Below are positions 47,801-54,429 of a stretch of 64,000 bases of DNA, in pieces. The translations under genes were made by a program, and so were the position numbers. A model generated the notes under the pieces. It saw only the letters and a list, made by a program, of their open reading frames with translations, was not told where the DNA came from and did no database searches. Origin of the DNA: Candidatus Acidiferrales bacterium (GTDB lineage Bacteria; Bacteroidota; Ignavibacteria; Kryptoniales; JAKASW01); NCBI GenBank assembly GCA_035515795.1, contig DATJAY010000004.1, forward strand, positions 208,753-272,752. Reading direction: 5' to 3'. Numbering within the stretch: the stretch's first letter is position 1; each line of letters begins with the position of its first letter.

Positions 47801-48445
47801 ATGCTGATCGAGAAGTTCGAAGACGGTCCGATATGGACAACAGGTTATTTGTTATACGATCGAAGGTCGCTCGAAGGGGCAGTGGTTGACGTTCCGCTAT
47901 GGTCGTCGGATAAAATGTATAAGCGGATCAAAGAACTTGATTTAGATTTGAGATTTGTCATTGCGACTCACGGACATTGGGACCACATTGGCGAAATGAG
48001 AAAGTTGAAAGCGCTGACCGGTGCGAGAATATGTGCCCACACATCCGACGAGTGGATGATGAAGGATCCGAATGGTTCTTTGATCCCTCCTCCGATACCC
48101 GTTGAAGCGGTGAACATCGATATCCCGCTGGAAGATGCCATGGAACTGCGGTTTGGCAGTTGTGTCCTGAGGGTCATTCACACGCCGGGTCATTCTGCAG
48201 GCTCAGTTTGTCTTTACGATGAAATTGACGGCGTGATGTTTACAGGTGATACTTTGTTCGCGGGTTCGATTGGGAGAACTGATTTACCGTCAGGCTCTTA
48301 CGAAGAAATAGCCGGCAGCATCTCCAACAAAGTTTTTTCTTACCCGGAAGAAACGGGGATATTTCCAGGTCACGGTATGGATAGTACATTGAAAAAAGAG
48401 AGGGCAGAAAATCCGTTCGTGCAGGTGATGTTTGCTGAAAGGTAG
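47801..48445 (+). CDS. MBL-fold metallohydrolase (glyoxalase II-like)
   Basis: 214 residues. ATG 47801 preceded by CAGGTGG; a TTG at 47768 is possible but poorly placed. Metal motifs: IATHGHWDHIGEM, later IHTPGHSAGSVCLY, VMFTGDTLFAGSIGRTDL and FPGHGMDSTLKKE. These supply all expected His and Asp ligands of a two-metal hydrolase of the glyoxalase II/persulfide dioxygenase type. Its place between a MoxR ATPase and its VWA partner is unusual; only 35 bases separate it from the ATPase. Confidence 0.87.
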   Translation: MLIEKFEDGPIWTTGYLLYDRRSLEGAVVDVPLWSSDKMYKRIKELDLDLRFVIATHGHWDHIGEMRKLKALTGARICAHTSDEWMMKDPNGSLIPPPIPVEAVNIDIPLEDAMELRFGSCVLRVIHTPGHSAGSVCLYDEIDGVMFTGDTLFAGSIGRTDLPSGSYEEIAGSISNKVFSYPEETGIFPGHGMDSTLKKERAENPFVQVMFAER

Positions 48446-48529
48446 GCTCATTTAGAATAGAGGTCGCAGCATGTTTTCGTATCGATCGTTTCGTGATGGA
48501 CGTTTAATATGATGATAGAGAGGTAAACG

Positions 48530-49636
48530 ATGAGATTCCGGTATTCGAAATGGACTGAAAGCTCGATGACAGATGAACAGCGTTTGCAGAGCATGATCTC
48601 TATGTTCAGTTATCTTCTGCTGCAAACGAGCGGCGATACTGAGGAAGCGCTCGAATGGATGAGGCAGCTGGGAAAGGAGTACGAGCTTTTCGATGAGGAG
48701 ATGACCCTCGAGGAATTCATAAACAAGCTGAAGGAGCTCGGGTACATCGAGGACGCCAAGGATGTCGTGATACTGACAGCCAAAGGAGTGCAGCGAATCC
48801 GGGAAGATGCACTTCGCGAAGTGTTTTCGAATCTAAAGAAGAGTCCTCTCGGTTCCCATGAATCGCCTCATACCGGACAGGGCGTTGATCGCTTGAGCGA
48901 AACGAAGAAATATCATTTCGGCGACCAGCCGACCAACATAGATTTGACTTCGACCCTCACGAATGTCTTGAAGCACGACACGATCGAGAACTTCAGATTA
49001 GAGGAGGACGATATCGAGGTGTATGAAACCGAGCACATGACCAGCTGTGCCACTGTAGTTCTGATCGATATCAGTCATTCCATGATTCTATACGGCGAAG
49101 ATAGAATAACTCCGGCGAAGCAGGTTTCGCTCGCGCTAGCCGAGTTGATACGCACAAAATTTCCCAAAGACCACTTGAATATTGTGGCCTTCGGCGACGA
49201 CGCGAAGGAGATAACTCTTGCGGAGCTTCCGTTCGTCACTGTGGGACCATACCACACGAACACCCGCGCGGCTCTTCGGCTCGCGAGGAGTATTTTGCGC
49301 CGGAAGGGAAATGTCAACAAGCAGATCTTTCTCGTGACTGATGGCAAACCTTCCGCGATATTCGAAGACACAGGCCGGCTTTACAGGAATTCGTTCGGGC
49401 TCGATCCTCGAATTGTGAACAAGACGCTCGACGAGGCAGTCGCATGCCGGCGGGAGAAAATTGTCATAAGCACGTTCATGGTCGCCAAGGATCCCTACCT
49501 GATCAATTTTGTCGAGGAGCTTACGCAGGCAAATAAAGGCCGTGCATATTATTCTTCGCTGAACAAGCTCGGCGAATATATTTTTGTCGATTACATCCGC
49601 AACAGAAGGAAAAAGTTCAACAGCTCTCTGCCGTAG
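48530..49636 (+). CDS. VWA-domain protein, partner of the MoxR-type ATPase
   Basis: 368 residues. The N-terminal half is charged and helical (LQLTMQ-free, with EEALEWMRQLGKEYELFDEEMTL). The C-terminal half is a von Willebrand A domain with an intact MIDAS: DISHSM, a later Thr, and TDGKPSA; the end reads KGRAYYSSLNKLGEYIFVDYIRNRR. Such proteins deliver the target to MoxR ATPases. The target here is unknown. Good AGAGAGG ribosome binding site. Confidence 0.87.
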   Translation: MRFRYSKWTESSMTDEQRLQSMISMFSYLLLQTSGDTEEALEWMRQLGKEYELFDEEMTLEEFINKLKELGYIEDAKDVVILTAKGVQRIREDALREVFSNLKKSPLGSHESPHTGQGVDRLSETKKYHFGDQPTNIDLTSTLTNVLKHDTIENFRLEEDDIEVYETEHMTSCATVVLIDISHSMILYGEDRITPAKQVSLALAELIRTKFPKDHLNIVAFGDDAKEITLAELPFVTVGPYHTNTRAALRLARSILRRKGNVNKQIFLVTDGKPSAIFEDTGRLYRNSFGLDPRIVNKTLDEAVACRREKIVISTFMVAKDPYLINFVEELTQANKGRAYYSSLNKLGEYIFVDYIRNRRKKFNSSLP

Positions 49637-49897
49637 ACCGAATTAGTTGGGGGGTGATGGGTTGAAGAGTAAGGGCGGCTGTCCATGGCAATAAGCCTAT
49701 GTGTTCTCGTGGCAATGCGTACGAGAGTATTAGGTGTTAGACACAGTCTGTCTTACTTGCACTTGATGGATGCAAGCAATAAATTAAAGTGTCAGAATAA
49801 TCAGGGTATTTGAAGGCCGGGGATGTTAAAGGCATTGCCACGGTGGCCGATAGGGATTGCTTTTCAGACTTCTTAATTCCAAAAAAGGAAAAGAACC

Positions 49898-50599
49898 ATG
49901 AAGCATTCTTACATTTTTCTCTTGGCCGTTTTGATTTCGTCTCCTCTTTCCGCTCAAATGAGATATTACGTGTCGACCGACAGCGTAGTATATCATTACG
50001 GAGACAGCATTCACATCATGATCACCGCAGTCAACACCGGAAGCACCCCCGACACGTTATATCTGAGCGGATGCGACGTCAGTTACTACGTCGACAATTT
50101 CAGCCTCCTTGGACATCGGCCCTGCCCGCTGGTAATAGTCGGTACCGTGATTCCTCCTCATGATTCGGTTAGCTGGAGCGGGGCCCCCGAGTTACCGCCC
50201 TATCCGGTCAACAAGGACACGCTGCCGGCAGGCAGACATGCCATCGTCGGCCAGGTCGGCCGCTATTGGATCTCAGACACGCTTTGGATCACGGTGAGCT
50301 CATTGAATGCAGTGAGGCACACTGCCGGCAATCCTCAGACCTATACTCTTGAAAATAATTATCCCGATCCATTCAACCCTTCAACCGTCATTACGTATCA
50401 ATTGCCCGTAAACAGCTTCGTGATGTTGAAGGTTTACGATGTTCTGGGGAGAGAAGTTCGGACACTGGTGGACAAACACCAGAGCGCGGGAAGGTACTTC
50501 TTGAGATTCGACGCCGCCAATCTGCCGAGCGGAATGTATTTCTACAGGCTGCAAGCGGGGACGTTCAGCGCGACGAAGAAACTTGTGGTGTTGAAATAA
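49898..50599 (+). CDS. Small secreted protein with BsuPI-like domain and T9SS type A sorting domain
   Basis: 233 residues. Signal peptide 1-19 (ending LSAQ). The middle (about 22-130) resembles BsuPI-type intracellular protease inhibitors: VVYHYGDSIHIMITAVNTG, a conserved Cys pair and WISDTLWITV. The end starts with the FCB-type linker NNYPDPFNPSTVITYQLP and continues VYDVLGREVRTLVD, LPSGMYFYRLQAG and KKLVVLK, a T9SS type A sorting domain. So it is exported, then secreted by T9SS and attached or released at the surface. A protease-inhibitor function is inferred only from the domain. Confidence 0.75.
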   Translation: MKHSYIFLLAVLISSPLSAQMRYYVSTDSVVYHYGDSIHIMITAVNTGSTPDTLYLSGCDVSYYVDNFSLLGHRPCPLVIVGTVIPPHDSVSWSGAPELPPYPVNKDTLPAGRHAIVGQVGRYWISDTLWITVSSLNAVRHTAGNPQTYTLENNYPDPFNPSTVITYQLPVNSFVMLKVYDVLGREVRTLVDKHQSAGRYFLRFDAANLPSGMYFYRLQAGTFSATKKLVVLK

Positions 50600-50611
50600 C
50601 TCTCAATCTGC

Positions 50612-50627
50612 CGGAAAGCGTTTTCCG
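50612..50627 (+). terminator. Short hairpin with T-rich end after the T9SS cargo gene
   Basis: CGGAAA (50612-50617), loop GCGT, TTTCCG (50622-50627), then TTT. It is small and may be a weak terminator. Confidence 0.3.
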
Positions 50628-50647
50628 TTTGTCGGGAGGCTTTGAGC

Positions 50648-51010
50648 GTGGCCCTTCGCATTCTTGTTTTCGTTCGACGGCGTGGGGGCTCCTCTAAGAG
50701 TGAAAACGAAAATGTCTTAAACGGAGCTGAAACTCTCTCAAACATAGTTGAAACTTACCCAAACATTGTTGAGAACCACTCGCACAGAGTTGAAGCTTAT
50801 TTAGATGCTGTTGAAAATGACCCGGGCAGAGTTGAAACTCATCCAGATGCTCTTGAAAGGTATTCGGGCAGAGGTGAAACTTACTCAGACGCTGTTGAAA
50901 ACGACTCAGACAGAGTTGAAACTCACTCAGACGCTGTTGAGAACTGCCTGGGCGGGGTTGAAACTCACCTGGATGCTGATGAATCTTCGTTGAGCATTCC
51001 TCGGACTTAA
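50648..51010 (+). CDS. Doubtful protein built of heptapeptide repeats (encoded by 21-bp repeat)
   Basis: If translated from GTG 50648 (eight bases after GGAGG at 50635-50639) this gives 120 residues. After a basic start (ALRILVFVRRRGG) it is made of seven-residue units of two alternating kinds, such as VETHSDA and VENDSDR, and is acidic and polar. A second frame through the same repeats is also open (about 50748-50993) and would give hydrophobic-patterned units LLKTTQT/ELKLTQT. Because the unit is 21 bp long, open frames are expected by chance, so coding is not proven. I do not recognise a family. Confidence 0.35.
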   Translation: MALRILVFVRRRGGSSKSENENVLNGAETLSNIVETYPNIVENHSHRVEAYLDAVENDPGRVETHPDALERYSGRGETYSDAVENDSDRVETHSDAVENCLGGVETHLDADESSLSIPRT

Positions 51011-51061
51011 ATGGGCGTTGTTGAGATCCCCTTGGACGTTATTGAAAACTCTTTGTGCATA
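50705..51061. repeat. 21-bp tandem repeat, 17 units, with 42-bp higher order
   Basis: Units begin mostly with GTTGA; two alternating types are seen, for example GTTGAAACTCACTCAGACGCT and GTTGAAAACGACTCAGACAGA, giving a 42-bp super-unit. The best units lie between 50789 and 50977; the first (50705), the one at 50999 and the last ones are decayed. The array runs past the stop codon at 51010. There are no unique spacers, so this is a minisatellite, not a CRISPR array. Confidence 0.85.
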
Positions 51062-51497
51062 GGCGATGCCTGCTTGTGCACTTCTTGGAATTTTTGTTTT
51101 CTGATGTGAAAGTCGGTATTCCCTCTTGACATATAAATTATTTCGTCTAATTTGTATTTGATCTCAGAGGACAAATCCGATCCTGAAGAGGATGAAGGTG
51201 AAGATTTGTGGCGGGGATAGATTCAGGGAGTTGCAGTAACCCTTTTCCTGCTCAAGCACCATTCAAACTGAAACTGACTTGAAATGCTTCGATCCGGGAA
51301 GCATTTACCCGTCTTCACTTCCGGTGAGTCCTTCGTGGTCTTTGTAAAAAGTATGGATATTGTCTGACTCTTTTTTTGTAAGAACGCCGTATTCTCCCGC
51401 AAGGGAAGATATAGAATAAACAGAAGGAAGATGCACGATCCGTGGACCGACGAATACCGGGACGGCGTGCGCTTAAACAGAAAAGAGGAGAAGGGAC
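51062..51497. other. Gene-poor gap of 436 bases
   Basis: No convincing gene on either strand. It begins at the end of the tandem repeat. A promoter-like pair lies at 51126-51153. The stretch from about 51240 onward is A+T- and pyrimidine-mixed without visible repeats. Confidence 0.5.
51126..51153 (+). promoter_or_regulatory. Possible promoter in gap before the helical protein gene
   Basis: TTGACA (51126-51131) and TAATTT (51148-51153) with 16 bases between. It would leave a leader of about 340 bases before the ATG at 51498, which is long, so support is weak. Confidence 0.3.
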
Positions 51498-52193
51498 ATG
51501 CCTTACAGCATAGGGCAGGTAACGGAAGACGGCGACAATCTCCAGCTGACGATGCAAAATCACAGGGCGGAGATGATCGCAAAGGGCTTCAAAGAGGCTC
51601 GATTCCAAAGCTTCGACGACTCGCTTAATGCGGTGGTCAGGAAAAACTCTACGCAGAAAGCCGCACACTCGACGCTTCTGCAGAGCACTTCGGATCAGAA
51701 CGATGCCATCGACGAAGGAGTGAAGATGGTGACGAAGATTCAAGACGCTGCAAAGTCGGCTTTCGGGAAAAACAGGACGAAACTGAACGAATTCAAGATC
51801 GGTGCGAAGAAGCCATATGTCGTCAGCAGGCTCGCCGCTCTCTTGGATTACCTCGCCGGCGTCTGCACAAAGTACCATGATGAGCTAATTGAGAATGGCC
51901 TGACCGAGGACGATTTCACTGCGATCACGGCGGCGTACACAAACCTTGTTTCGACAGATGCGGTGCAGGAGCATTCGAAGAAGCTGCGCAATGTAGCGAC
52001 AGAAACGAGAGACGATGCCGTTGCCGCGCTTCAGGAGGAAATGTTCAAGGTAAGAAGCTTTGCTAAGGCGGCTTTTGCAGGTAACAAGGCAGTGCTTGAG
52101 GAGTTCAAGCCGATCAAGAAGGGAAAAGGGAGAGCGGCAGCGAAGCCTCCTGTTCCGGTTCCGGAGCCGCAGGCGGCAACACAGCCGAAGTAA
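51498..52193 (+). CDS. Unknown helical protein with internal duplication
   Basis: 231 residues, not recognised. ATG after GAGGAGAAGG. Mostly charged helix with no signal peptide or membrane segment. Two halves resemble each other: AKSAFGKNRTKLNEFKIG (about residue 84-101) and AKAAFAGNKAVLEEFKPI (about 186-203), which suggests a repeated helical domain of ~100 residues. The end is a proline-rich tail (PPVPVPEPQ). It lies beside the 21-bp repeat and the REP/transposase region. No function is claimed. Confidence 0.75.
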   Translation: MPYSIGQVTEDGDNLQLTMQNHRAEMIAKGFKEARFQSFDDSLNAVVRKNSTQKAAHSTLLQSTSDQNDAIDEGVKMVTKIQDAAKSAFGKNRTKLNEFKIGAKKPYVVSRLAALLDYLAGVCTKYHDELIENGLTEDDFTAITAAYTNLVSTDAVQEHSKKLRNVATETRDDAVAALQEEMFKVRSFAKAAFAGNKAVLEEFKPIKKGKGRAAAKPPVPVPEPQAATQPK

Positions 52194-52216
52194 ACGAAAA
52201 CAATATGAGGCCTCTC

Positions 52217-52250
52217 AACCTTGTCAAGGTTAAAAAACCTTGACAAGGTT
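52217..52250. repeat. REP-like hairpin 1, upstream of the transposase
   Basis: AACCTTGTCAAGGTT (52217-52231), loop AAAA, AACCTTGACAAGGTT (52236-52250). The arms are exact reverse complements (15-bp stem), and each arm alone is also a near-perfect palindrome of 7+1+7. It ends 17 bases before the transposase ATG, so in RNA it could affect access of ribosomes. Confidence 0.9.
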
Positions 52251-52267
52251 AAGGCCATGGTGAGCAG

Positions 52268-52834
52268 ATGCGATACGAGACCGATTCATATTACCATGTT
52301 TACAACCGTGGAGCACACTCCCAGCCGATCTTCTTGGAACAAGAGAACTATAGATATCTCGTTTCATTGTTCGAGAAGAACTCGGAAAGGTACGACACCA
52401 TAGTAGCTGCATATTGCCTTATGCCGAATCATTATCACCTTGTGCTGAGGCAAAAACACGACGGTTCAATCGGTTCGTTTCTTAGAACGACGTTCAATAC
52501 CTACACTCAAGCCATGAACAAGCGATTCGGAACAAGCGGTACGTTATTTCAAGGCCAGGCAAAGATAAGGCAAATCAGTACTGAAGCGTACTGTTTGCGA
52601 ATTGTCCCGTACGTCCATTTGAATCCCGTAGCTGCAAAGCTGGTCAGTTCGGTAGACCGATGGCAATTCTCGAATTACCTCGAGTGGATCGGGAAACGAA
52701 AAAGTATCCTCATGGACATTGAATTGCGAAATGGTTATTTCCCGAATCCGGAAGATTACGAGATTTTTGTAGGAAATTATCAAACCGAAAGGGAACGTAA
52801 AGAACTCGGTGGGTTCTTGTTTGATGAATCTTGA
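52268..52834 (+). CDS. REP-associated tyrosine transposase (RAYT, Y1_Tnp/IS200-like)
   Basis: 188 residues. Single-strand HUH transposase: N-terminus YYHVYNRGAHSQPIF, HUH motif in LMPNHYHLVLRQ, KRFGTSGTLFQGQ and the block with the catalytic tyrosine IVPYVHLNPVAA. The family (TnpA-REP) cuts and moves REP hairpins and is usually a single-copy chromosomal gene without terminal inverted repeats. Here hairpins of one sequence family lie on both sides (52217-52250 and 52847-52880) and a third at 53693-53728, which ties the gene to its REP substrates. All catalytic motifs appear intact. Confidence 0.92.
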   Translation: MRYETDSYYHVYNRGAHSQPIFLEQENYRYLVSLFEKNSERYDTIVAAYCLMPNHYHLVLRQKHDGSIGSFLRTTFNTYTQAMNKRFGTSGTLFQGQAKIRQISTEAYCLRIVPYVHLNPVAAKLVSSVDRWQFSNYLEWIGKRKSILMDIELRNGYFPNPEDYEIFVGNYQTERERKELGGFLFDES

Positions 52835-52846
52835 AAACCCGGATCA

Positions 52847-52880
52847 AACATTGTCAAGGTTAAGAAACCTTGACAATGTT
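52847..52880. repeat. REP-like hairpin 2, downstream of the transposase
   Basis: AACATTGTCAAGGTT (52847-52861), loop AAGA, AACCTTGACAATGTT (52866-52880), an exact 15-bp stem. Compared with hairpin 1, one base pair differs and both arms carry matching changes. It is preceded by GGATCAAAC, which also precedes hairpin 3. Confidence 0.9.
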
Positions 52881-52903
52881 ATTGGTTATAAACGGAGATG
52901 CAT

Positions 52904-53332
52904 ATGAAAAAGATAAATTTTAATCATTTCAATTTGCTGTTCGTGTCCATCTTCATTGCCGGGTGCGGGTTTCAGGCTGCAGTTTTTGACCAGGCGGCTT
53001 ATGAGCATAGTGTTTCCCTCAAAGTCGATGCGCTTAACCTCATGGGTAAAGCGACGTCTCCTTACGATTCGTGCCGGACAGAGATTGAGGCCGTGATAGT
53101 TGAATTCCAGAAAGCCTACGAGTATGCAAAGGGACTTCCGAATAACGATGAGACCGTCAAGCAATATGAAATCATGATGGACCCGCAGCAAGCCTCGTTC
53201 TTCGGATTCCTCGCAAGGTGGGAATCGGAAGGACGGCTTGGTGCAACTTTCGTGGGCGATGCCAGGGCTGAAGTAAGCCGTCATTTCGATGATGTAATCG
53301 GACTGGAGAGCGGCAAGAAGAAGAAAACCTAA
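52904..53332 (+). CDS. Unknown lipoprotein
   Basis: 142 residues, not recognised. ATG 52904 follows CGGAG; the ATG at 52898 is too close to it. Lipoprotein signal ends IFIAGC (Cys at about residue 21). The mature part is helical, with one Cys, and ends in a lysine tail (GLESGKKKKT). First of three small genes running in the same direction after the transposase. Confidence 0.75.
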   Translation: MKKINFNHFNLLFVSIFIAGCGFQAAVFDQAAYEHSVSLKVDALNLMGKATSPYDSCRTEIEAVIVEFQKAYEYAKGLPNNDETVKQYEIMMDPQQASFFGFLARWESEGRLGATFVGDARAEVSRHFDDVIGLESGKKKKT

Positions 53333-53347
53333 AAAGGAGCATCTGTC

Positions 53348-53671
53348 ATGTCAGAATTCGATGATTTCTGGAAAGCTCTTACGGCAGGGATAGAAAATTT
53401 GGCCGTCGGGGCATTGAAAGATTACAAAGATCAAGTCGTGAAAGATGGTCAGGACTTTGCTAATGCACTGAAGGCAGATCTTACGTTGTGGACGACACAG
53501 CTTGCCAATCACGATATAACCGATAAGGATTTCGAGTGGCTGGTAGAGAGCAAGAAAGCCGAGGCAAAACTCCTTGCGCTCAAGCTGGAAGGGTTGGCAA
53601 AGGAAGCACTCAGTCGGTTTGTCGATGATCTTGTCAACCTGATTATTACTACGGCTGGAAAGTTTTTCTAG
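53348..53671 (+). CDS. Unknown small helical protein
   Basis: 107 residues, not recognised. GGAG ribosome binding site, 15 bases after the lipoprotein stop, so likely cotranscribed. No signal peptide. Amphipathic helices throughout (WKALTAGIENLAVGALKDY; KLEGLAKEALSRFVDDLVNLI) with a hydrophobic end LIITTAGKFF. It could associate with a membrane or form a coiled bundle. Confidence 0.7.
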   Translation: MSEFDDFWKALTAGIENLAVGALKDYKDQVVKDGQDFANALKADLTLWTTQLANHDITDKDFEWLVESKKAEAKLLALKLEGLAKEALSRFVDDLVNLIITTAGKFF

Positions 53672-53692
53672 ATGTTTCGGATCAAACCTTCA

Positions 53693-53740
53693 AACCTTGT
53701 CAAGGTTTCTTTTAACCTTGACAAGGTTACACAAGGTTAC
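53693..53740. repeat. REP-like hairpin 3 with extra half-copies
   Basis: AACCTTGTCAAGGTT (53693-53707), loop TCTTTT, AACCTTGACAAGGTT (53714-53728), an exact 15-bp stem with the same arms as hairpin 1. CAAACCTT is doubled before it and ACAAGGTTAC is tandemly doubled at its right end (53721-53730, 53731-53740), as if part of the element had been duplicated. GGATCAAAC lies upstream, as with hairpin 2. Confidence 0.88.
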
Positions 53741-53757
53741 ATTAAAAAGGAGATAAG

Positions 53758-54066
53758 ATGGAATCGCGTATTGGATCAGTCAGCGAGCTGGCAGTAAAAA
53801 TCGCACAGGATTCGGACCTCGCAGCAAAAATTAAGCAAAACCCGGCCGAAGCAATTGCCAGATTGGCGGCACCAGTGATTCAAACGGACGTTTGGATTTA
53901 CCGTATGGTGGTCGGCTTTCTCGGGTTGGCCGTGCTGGCCGGGGTAATCGGTGCCATCATACTATCCATGGCGGGGAAGCCGACTCCCGAAGTGCTTGTT
54001 GCTTTAGGATCTGCTGCGGTAGGTGCTTTAGCTGGACTGTTGGCTCCGTCTCCGGCAGGCAAGTAA
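53758..54066 (+). CDS. Unknown small protein with two membrane segments
   Basis: 102 residues, not recognised. GGAG site just before the ATG. A soluble N-terminus (SVSELAVKIAQDSDLAAKIKQNPAEAIARLA) recalls the short helical leader-like modules of some secreted peptides, but no peptide-maturation gene is nearby. Two membrane helices follow, at about 47-70 (VVGFLGLAVLAGVIGAIILSM) and 77-97 (VLVALGSAAVGALAGLLAP), with a short loop. The layout resembles holins or small effector proteins; no function is claimed. Confidence 0.7.
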   Translation: MESRIGSVSELAVKIAQDSDLAAKIKQNPAEAIARLAAPVIQTDVWIYRMVVGFLGLAVLAGVIGAIILSMAGKPTPEVLVALGSAAVGALAGLLAPSPAGK

Positions 54067-54429
54067 TATGTCGGGAGACGGTTAATCTGTAGCATAAGAC
54101 GGAAGCCCGGGATGGTTTCGCCTCTTTTTATTTGTCATTCGAGGGAGCGATTCGCGTGATGAGAATTGTTGGTTGAGTATTATCAGTATCGGTGAGCGAA
54201 TAGGTGCATTGCCAATATGGAAATTCCACAGTTGCGCCATGATATAGAATCATTGAATTGCATAATCGGCGACGCTATATTTTACAAGACTCATTCATTA
54301 ACTAAATGGCTTATGAAAGCAATATTTTGAGCCCCGGAAACTCAGGGAAGGGCTGGCTTAATAACATGGGGATATTTCACAGTGAATCATTGGCGGATTT
54401 GACTGATACCTGTTTGGAGGAAAAGAAGA
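54067..54429. other. Gene-free gap of 363 bases before the three-gene operon
   Basis: No gene is seen on either strand. It contains a promoter-like pair at 54253-54281. I found no direct repeats shared with the other side of the operon (58012-58135) that would mark an inserted element. Confidence 0.5.
54253..54281 (+). promoter_or_regulatory. Candidate promoter of the GHKL/methyltransferase operon
   Basis: TTGAAT (54253-54258) and TATATT (54276-54281) with 17 bases between, about 150 bases upstream of the ATG at 54430. Read by eye only. Confidence 0.4.

Noticed and set aside
50748..50993. Second open frame through the 21-bp repeats (LLKTTQT/ELKLTQT units)
   Set aside because: Not listed as a gene because a 21-bp unit keeps two frames open by default and no ribosome binding site supports this one.
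50705..51061. CRISPR array
   Set aside because: Repeats are contiguous 21-bp units with no unique spacers and there are no cas genes nearby.
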